NCBI GenBank assembly: GCA_964405075.1
Contig: CAYOMP010000019.1
Span: forward strand, 1-28,084
From: CAYOMP01 sp964405075
GTDB lineage: Bacteria; Bacillota; Clostridia; Lachnospirales; Lachnospiraceae
Reading direction: 5' to 3'
Length of the DNA stretch: 28,084 bases
The notes under the pieces are model-generated. The model had not been told where the DNA came from. It saw nothing but the letters and a program-made list of their open reading frames with translations, and searched no databases. A program made the translations under genes and the position numbers. Below, piece after piece: positions 23,673 to 28,084 of the stretch (positions are counted from its first letter, which is position 1; every line of letters starts with the position of its first letter).

Positions 23673-25193
23673 CTATGCGTCGAACATTTTTGAAATAAAA
23701 TCCTCCGTATTCCAGACTATTTCTATTTCATCCTCACTATAAATCTTTATTTCACAGATAAGTTTATCAAGTATATCTCTGTCAAATATTTCAAGGTGCT
23801 TCAAAATACTAAGCTCCTCTTTCATATCTGAACATTCATTTTGTGCAAGAAGATTCGCCTCACTTCTTTTTTCTTCAAGGCTTTTCTGTAACAAATCTAT
23901 TTTTTCTTTCAGGACTTTGTTTTTTTCTGCCATAGTTTCTCTTGTCATCTTGCCCTTTGTATATTCATCATATACTGTAAATTTCTGTTTTAACAATCTA
24001 TCAATGGATGTTTCAAGAGCTTTCACTTCACTCTCGATACCTTCCTTTGCACCTTTCCCATTTGCCATATCCAGCTTGTCAAGCGATGCTGCTGCGTTCA
24101 GACGCAATGCCTGCAATACATGTTCCTCAACATAATCAATATCAAGTCTGATATGCTTATTACTACAGTAATACTTCTTGCCGTTTTTTGTCATTCCTTT
24201 CCCACATATGCCACATCTTACAAGACTTGGTTTCCATCTCCTGCTCCCTTTTTTCTGGTATTCCCTTCTTCCCAGCATTTCATGAGCCTTATCAAAAAGT
24301 TCCTGCGGGATAATTGGTTCGTGACAATTATCAACAACAATCCAGTCCTTTTCATCATTTAACACGGTTTTATGACCAGTGTCAATGTTATATGAGGTTT
24401 TATTATTAATTACCTTCCCAAGATACGTTTCATTATAGAGAATGTTCATGACCGATGTTGCCGACCACCTTCTCTGCCCCACATCCCTGCTGTGACTTCT
24501 TTTAACTTTAATTCTGTCATAATATTCAAGAATACTGTCATATCCCATTTCATTCAGTTTCGAGGCTATTTCCGTGTATTTTTTACCGTCTGCTGCCATT
24601 TCAAATATCAGCTTTACAACGGGAGCTGCAATCGGATCAGGCTCAAGCACATACTTATCTTTCTTTGATTTCTGATATCCGAATGGCGCATAGGAAGCAT
24701 AGTATTTTCCCTGCTTTGCAAGAACAAGTTTTGCAGAACGCACCTTTTTTGATGCGTCCCTGCAATACATGGCATTGACTATGTTCTTAAGTGCCACACT
24801 CAGTCCACCGGTTGCTCCACTACTCTCTTTGCTGTCATAACGCTCGTTCACTGCAATATACCGGACACCCAGCATTGGAAAAGTAATTTCCATATAGTTT
24901 CCGACTTCCAGATAATCTCGTCCAAGTCTGCTTAAATCTTTGGTAATAATGGTTCCTATGGAACCGGCTGTTACAAGCTTCATCATCCTTTGAAACTCTG
25001 GTCTGTTGAAATTTGCTCCCGAAAATCCATCATCCACAAATTCCATTATGGAACAGTCTCTCAAATCATCCTTAGAAGCAATATAGTCCATAATAAGACT
25101 TCTCTGATGCACAATACTTTCACTTACATCTGATGTCTTATCATCATCTTCGTCTGACAGTCTCAGATACAATGCTATCATGTTATTCCCCAT
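23673..25193 (-). CDS. Large serine recombinase 1 (site-specific integrase/resolvase family)
   Basis: The protein has 506 residues. The N-terminal resolvase catalytic domain (about 1-155) shows LYLRLSDED (the catalytic Ser region), DDGFSGANFNRPEFQRMM and KDLSRLGRDYLEVGNYME. The recombinase domain (about 165-270; APFGYQKSKKDKYVLEPDPI) is followed by a zinc ribbon (CGICGKGMTKNGKKYYCSNKH, about 318-338). A C-terminal coiled coil (about 370-450) ends the protein. All catalytic landmarks are intact. It overlaps the next recombinase gene by 11 bases, showing tight coupling. Tandem large serine recombinases often act together to integrate and excise the element. Confidence 0.95.
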   Translation of the reverse strand: MGNNMIALYLRLSDEDDDKTSDVSESIVHQRSLIMDYIASKDDLRDCSIMEFVDDGFSGANFNRPEFQRMMKLVTAGSIGTIITKDLSRLGRDYLEVGNYMEITFPMLGVRYIAVNERYDSKESSGATGGLSVALKNIVNAMYCRDASKKVRSAKLVLAKQGKYYASYAPFGYQKSKKDKYVLEPDPIAAPVVKLIFEMAADGKKYTEIASKLNEMGYDSILEYYDRIKVKRSHSRDVGQRRWSATSVMNILYNETYLGKVINNKTSYNIDTGHKTVLNDEKDWIVVDNCHEPIIPQELFDKAHEMLGRREYQKKGSRRWKPSLVRCGICGKGMTKNGKKYYCSNKHIRLDIDYVEEHVLQALRLNAAASLDKLDMANGKGAKEGIESEVKALETSIDRLLKQKFTVYDEYTKGKMTRETMAEKNKVLKEKIDLLQKSLEEKRSEANLLAQNECSDMKEELSILKHLEIFDRDILDKLICEIKIYSEDEIEIVWNTEDFISKMFDA

Positions 25194-26892
25194 GACTCAC
25201 CTCCACTTCCGCCGAAATTTCGAGCAGTTCTTTCAGCATATCATCATAAATTAATCTTACTTCTATCTCAGAATTGCTATGGACAATTATCCTATCCACA
25301 AAAGCATCGACCATATCCTGTGACAGTTTTCTTTTCCTAAAATACTTGTCAACAATTTCTTCCCACTCTTTATCCATATGAAAATTCTTTTCATAGTAAC
25401 ATTGTCTTGACTTGATTTCTGCTATCTGTGTTCTGACTGCTTCTTCCTGCTTCTCATACTCAGCTTTATACTGACATAATTCCTCTGCCGATATCAGCTG
25501 TTCCCTATAATCCTCGTAAAGTCCGTTCTTCTTTGCCGCAATCCGTCGCTGTTCTTTCTGTAGTCGTGCAATCTCCTTTGCATATATTTCATACTGTTTT
25601 ACACTATTCGGACTGCCATTAAGTTTACGGATAAGAGAAAGCTTATCCACACATAATGTCATATGCTGTCGTATTACCTCAAAAACATTACTTTCCATAT
25701 CAGTTAAAAAGATGTTGGAACTATTTTGGCATACCTCCCTGAAGCTGTGATGGGAACGACAGGTATAATAAAACTTATCCTTATACCATCTTCTTTTAAT
25801 AAAGGTTTTCCCGCATTCAGCACAGTAAATCTTTCTCTTAAACTTATTTTCCGGTGGTGTAGGTAAGTCCACACGAGGCTGGCACTTCTTGCGGTTTTTT
25901 TCAGTTCTTCGTTTTATTTCTTCCTGAACCTTATAGAATGTATCCTTGTCGATAATAGGCTCATGCGTATTTTCTATCCGCACCCATGTTTCCGGGGGAG
26001 TAAGGATATTCTTTCTTCCCGTCTCCAATGCACGTCTCTGTCTGCCATGGACACTATTCCCAATATAATACTCTTCACCCAATATCTTTTTCACTCTGTC
26101 ACCGGTCCAGCCTTTTGCCTTTTGAGCAGCTTCTTCTTTTCCACTTTCCATCAGACGATATTTCTGTGGCGAAAGGTTCCCACCTTCTTCAAGCATTCTT
26201 GCTATCTCATTATAGCCTCTGCCTTCCAGAAACCACTCAAATATATGAACCACATTTTCCCTTGTTTCCTCATTGACTACCAGATGTTTATTCTCTTTAC
26301 GATATCCATACGGTACAAGGAACTCACAGAATTCCCCCTTTAGCCAGATTGCTCTTTTACCTGTGGATACTTTTTCTGACAAATCCTTTGAATAATACTC
26401 ATTTACAATATTTTTCAATGGCATGGATAAGTCTGTTCCCGGTCTTGCCGTGTCAAAATCATCTGTAATGGCTATAAATCTGACATCAAGAAAAGGAAAC
26501 ACCCTCTCAATATAGTTACCTGATTCCACATAATTCCTTCCTAGTCTGCTAAGATCACGGGTAATCACTGTGTTTACCCTTCCTGCACGAATATCCTGCA
26601 TCATACGCTCAAATTCCGGTCTTTCAAAAGTTGTTCCTGATACGGATACATCTGCATAGATATCCACTACAACCATATCCGGCTGTTCAGCCACATAATT
26701 ATTAATGTATGCTATCTGTGTTTCAACCGTATCTCTTTCCCTGTTTGCCTCCGATTCATGAGACAATCGGGCATATACTGCAACCTGATAAGGTTTAGGC
26801 TCTTTGTCCAATTCCATAACTGCCTGAGATGTCAGATTGCCAGAAGGAACGCTGACATTTACCGGCACATTTTTTCTGCTTTTTCTTGCCAT
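25183..26892 (-). CDS. Large serine recombinase 2
   Basis: This 569-residue relative of recombinase 1 has a basic N-terminal extension (about residues 1-35). The catalytic domain shows VAVYARLSHESEANRERDT, DVSVSGTTFERPEFERMM and RDLSRLGRNYVESGNYIE. It continues with a recombinase domain (VPYGYRKENKHLVVNEETRE), a zinc ribbon (CAECGKTFIKRRWYKDKFYY, then C) and a coiled coil. AAGGAGG precedes the ATG at 26892. It starts one base after the stop codon of recombinase 3, so the three genes form one transcription unit. It is clearly diverged from recombinases 1 and 3 rather than a recent copy. Confidence 0.95.
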   Translation of the reverse strand: MARKSRKNVPVNVSVPSGNLTSQAVMELDKEPKPYQVAVYARLSHESEANRERDTVETQIAYINNYVAEQPDMVVVDIYADVSVSGTTFERPEFERMMQDIRAGRVNTVITRDLSRLGRNYVESGNYIERVFPFLDVRFIAITDDFDTARPGTDLSMPLKNIVNEYYSKDLSEKVSTGKRAIWLKGEFCEFLVPYGYRKENKHLVVNEETRENVVHIFEWFLEGRGYNEIARMLEEGGNLSPQKYRLMESGKEEAAQKAKGWTGDRVKKILGEEYYIGNSVHGRQRRALETGRKNILTPPETWVRIENTHEPIIDKDTFYKVQEEIKRRTEKNRKKCQPRVDLPTPPENKFKRKIYCAECGKTFIKRRWYKDKFYYTCRSHHSFREVCQNSSNIFLTDMESNVFEVIRQHMTLCVDKLSLIRKLNGSPNSVKQYEIYAKEIARLQKEQRRIAAKKNGLYEDYREQLISAEELCQYKAEYEKQEEAVRTQIAEIKSRQCYYEKNFHMDKEWEEIVDKYFRKRKLSQDMVDAFVDRIIVHSNSEIEVRLIYDDMLKELLEISAEVEVSHGE

Positions 26893-26893
26893 A

Positions 26894-28084
26894 TTACACA
26901 GCCTCCTTCACTCTGATATTCAATTTTCCGCTATCGGTTATCTCAACCGTATGACCAAGACCTCTTATCACATCAAGACATTCTTCATATCTGTCATCAA
27001 AATCAAACACCACTTCAATATGGTTCTTGTCATATACTTTGATTTGCCTAATAAGCGAAACCACAGTTTCTCTTGTGAGTTTTTCAATATTCTGATGTTC
27101 CGTAAAATAATCCAGCCATAAAAATCCTTCACTCTTGCGGTTTAGAACATCTTCCATTTCTAATTCAATCTGCCGGATTGCAATCTGTGCATTCTTCCGT
27201 CTTGTCTCATAAGCAGCATGAAGTTCTTTGTAATCTTCTTTTGAGATTATGCCATCCCTCATATCTTCATAAAGCATCGTTCTTAGGTTCGTGCAGCGTT
27301 CAACTTCCGATACTTTCTTTTCCTTTCGTTCTTCCAGTTTCTTCATATCAAGTTGCTGAAACGGAACAGTTCCGATAAACTCCAGAATTTTTTTCATATC
27401 CATAATGTTTTGGATATGTAGCTGTAGCAGTTCCAAAATGCTTTCCTCCAGCTTATTTGTCGGAATCCTATGAGAACTACACTGCTTGGTATCCTTATTT
27501 GTTGCACAAAGATAATAAGCATATGTCTTGCCACCGACTTTTGAAGTCTTTCTAATCATTGGCATACCACAGTCTCCACACACTACAGTTCCTGACAGCG
27601 GATATACATTTTCCTGATCAGGAGATGTCCTTGTATCCATATCCAGCAACCGTTGTACAATTTCAAAATCCCTGTCCGTAATGATTGCTTCATGGCTCTT
27701 TTCGATTCTTATCCATTCGCCCTCACTTTTAAGAATTGTCTTTTTTACCTTGTGGTTTGGTGTGGTCTGCTTTCCCTGAACAAGATTACCAATATAAATT
27801 TCATTTGTTAATATTCTGCGGACCATAACTGATGTCCATTCTGATTTCTCTTTGGACTTAAAACTGGTCTGGTAATTACTTCCAACACTTGCTTTATATT
27901 CCGCAGGTGGAAGAATCCCATTCTCATTTAATTTTCTTGCTATGCTGTCCTGGCTCATACCACGAAGTTTATATTTGAAAATATCCTTCACCACACCTGC
28001 CGCATAAGGATCGGGTTCTATCTGGTGTCTGTGATCCTCCTTTTTCCTGTATCAGTATGCCACAAAATCTGAAATACACTCGCC
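26894..28084 (-). pseudogene. Large serine recombinase 3, partial, with in-frame TGA
   Basis: The longest open stretch (366 residues, 26894-27994) lacks the catalytic domain and begins inside the recombinase domain (VVKDIFKYKLRGMSQDSIARK). It then shows a zinc ribbon (CGDCGMPM) and a coiled coil. Upstream the same frame continues with YRKKEDHRHQIEPDPYAAG, which aligns with the conserved GY-x-K segment before the recombinase domain. A TGA (28054-28052) stands where the conserved Gly codon (GGA) is expected. The frame is open again before it (GECISDFVAY). The simplest reading is a nonsense mutation in an otherwise intact gene whose N-terminal half is off the window. A restart at an internal GTG has no ribosome site. 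Confidence 0.75.

Larger units (their letters stand above)
22317..28084. mobile_element. End of an integrated element with tandem large serine recombinases (continues beyond the window)
   Basis: The segment has one end inside the truncated ATPase gene and runs off the right edge. It contains an unknown 420-residue gene and three tandem large serine recombinases, all on the minus strand and pointing to the element end. Hand counts on a few 60-base lines gave about 37-43% GC versus about a third in the neighbours, which fits recent transfer. No conjugation, replication or resistance gene is in view, so ICE, IME or prophage-like status cannot be decided. Boundaries are inferred from where ATPase homology stops (about 22317). 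Confidence 0.75.

Noticed and set aside
28052..28054. TGA in recombinase 3 read as selenocysteine or recoding
   Set aside because: It replaces a conserved Gly in a structural motif and no selenocysteine insertion hairpin is evident; a nonsense mutation is simpler.
1..28084. tRNA or rRNA genes
   Set aside because: None recognised on either strand by eye; a tRNA scan could not be run.

Overview
The window looks like chromosome from a low-GC anaerobic Firmicute of the Lachnospiraceae type (a pectin or uronate user such as a Lachnospira/Roseburia relative). Three things suggest this: the AT-rich sequence with strong AGGAGG-type ribosome sites, a CdaR-like regulator-ftsE-ftsX-M23-S41 gene row typical of that family, and a tandem large-serine-recombinase element of the kind common in gut Clostridia. 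The genus is a guess from memory, not a search result.

Layout. Positions 1-3036 hold a hemolysin III-type membrane protein (+), a small GIY-YIG protein (-), and a membrane-anchored protein with a degenerate LytM/M23 domain (-). Dense hairpin-forming intergenic DNA lies among them, including two long hairpin elements (2583-2704 and 2771-3015). Positions 3037-9261 are a divergent hexuronate locus: uxaB-uxaA on the minus strand, and a LacI-family regulator followed by uxaC on the plus strand. A 625-base control region between them carries two promoters, each with a copy of the same 16-base palindrome at its start point. A small membrane protein follows at 9336-9674, then a repeat-rich gap. Positions 10158-12843 are uxuA-uxuB (-), with a divergent AraC-family regulator at 13027-13911.

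Together uxaC, uxaB, uxaA, uxuB and uxuA encode both arms of the isomerase pathway: galacturonate via tagaturonate and altronate, and glucuronate via fructuronate and mannonate, both ending at 2-keto-3-deoxygluconate (KDG). KDG kinase, the aldolase and a uronate transporter are not in the window.

Positions 13913-19188 (-) are a cell-envelope operon: CdaR/PucR-like regulator, FtsE, FtsX, an EnvC-like coiled-coil M23 peptidase and an S41 C-terminal processing protease. This reads as an FtsEX-gated peptidoglycan hydrolase module. YitT-family and WecG/TagA-like genes follow at 19452-21007 (-).

From about 22317 to the right edge lies one end of an integrated mobile element. It carries a 420-residue protein of unknown function and three tandem large serine recombinases, all on the minus strand. 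Its boundary coincides with the truncated 5' end of a DUF4143-type ATPase gene, and the outermost recombinase has an in-frame TGA in its N-terminal part. The most unusual content is the intergenic DNA: dispersed structured repeats that share sequence blocks but differ in their hairpins, a structured leader on the regulator-uxaC transcript, and a terminator-like hairpin directly before the ribosome site of the degenerate M23 gene.
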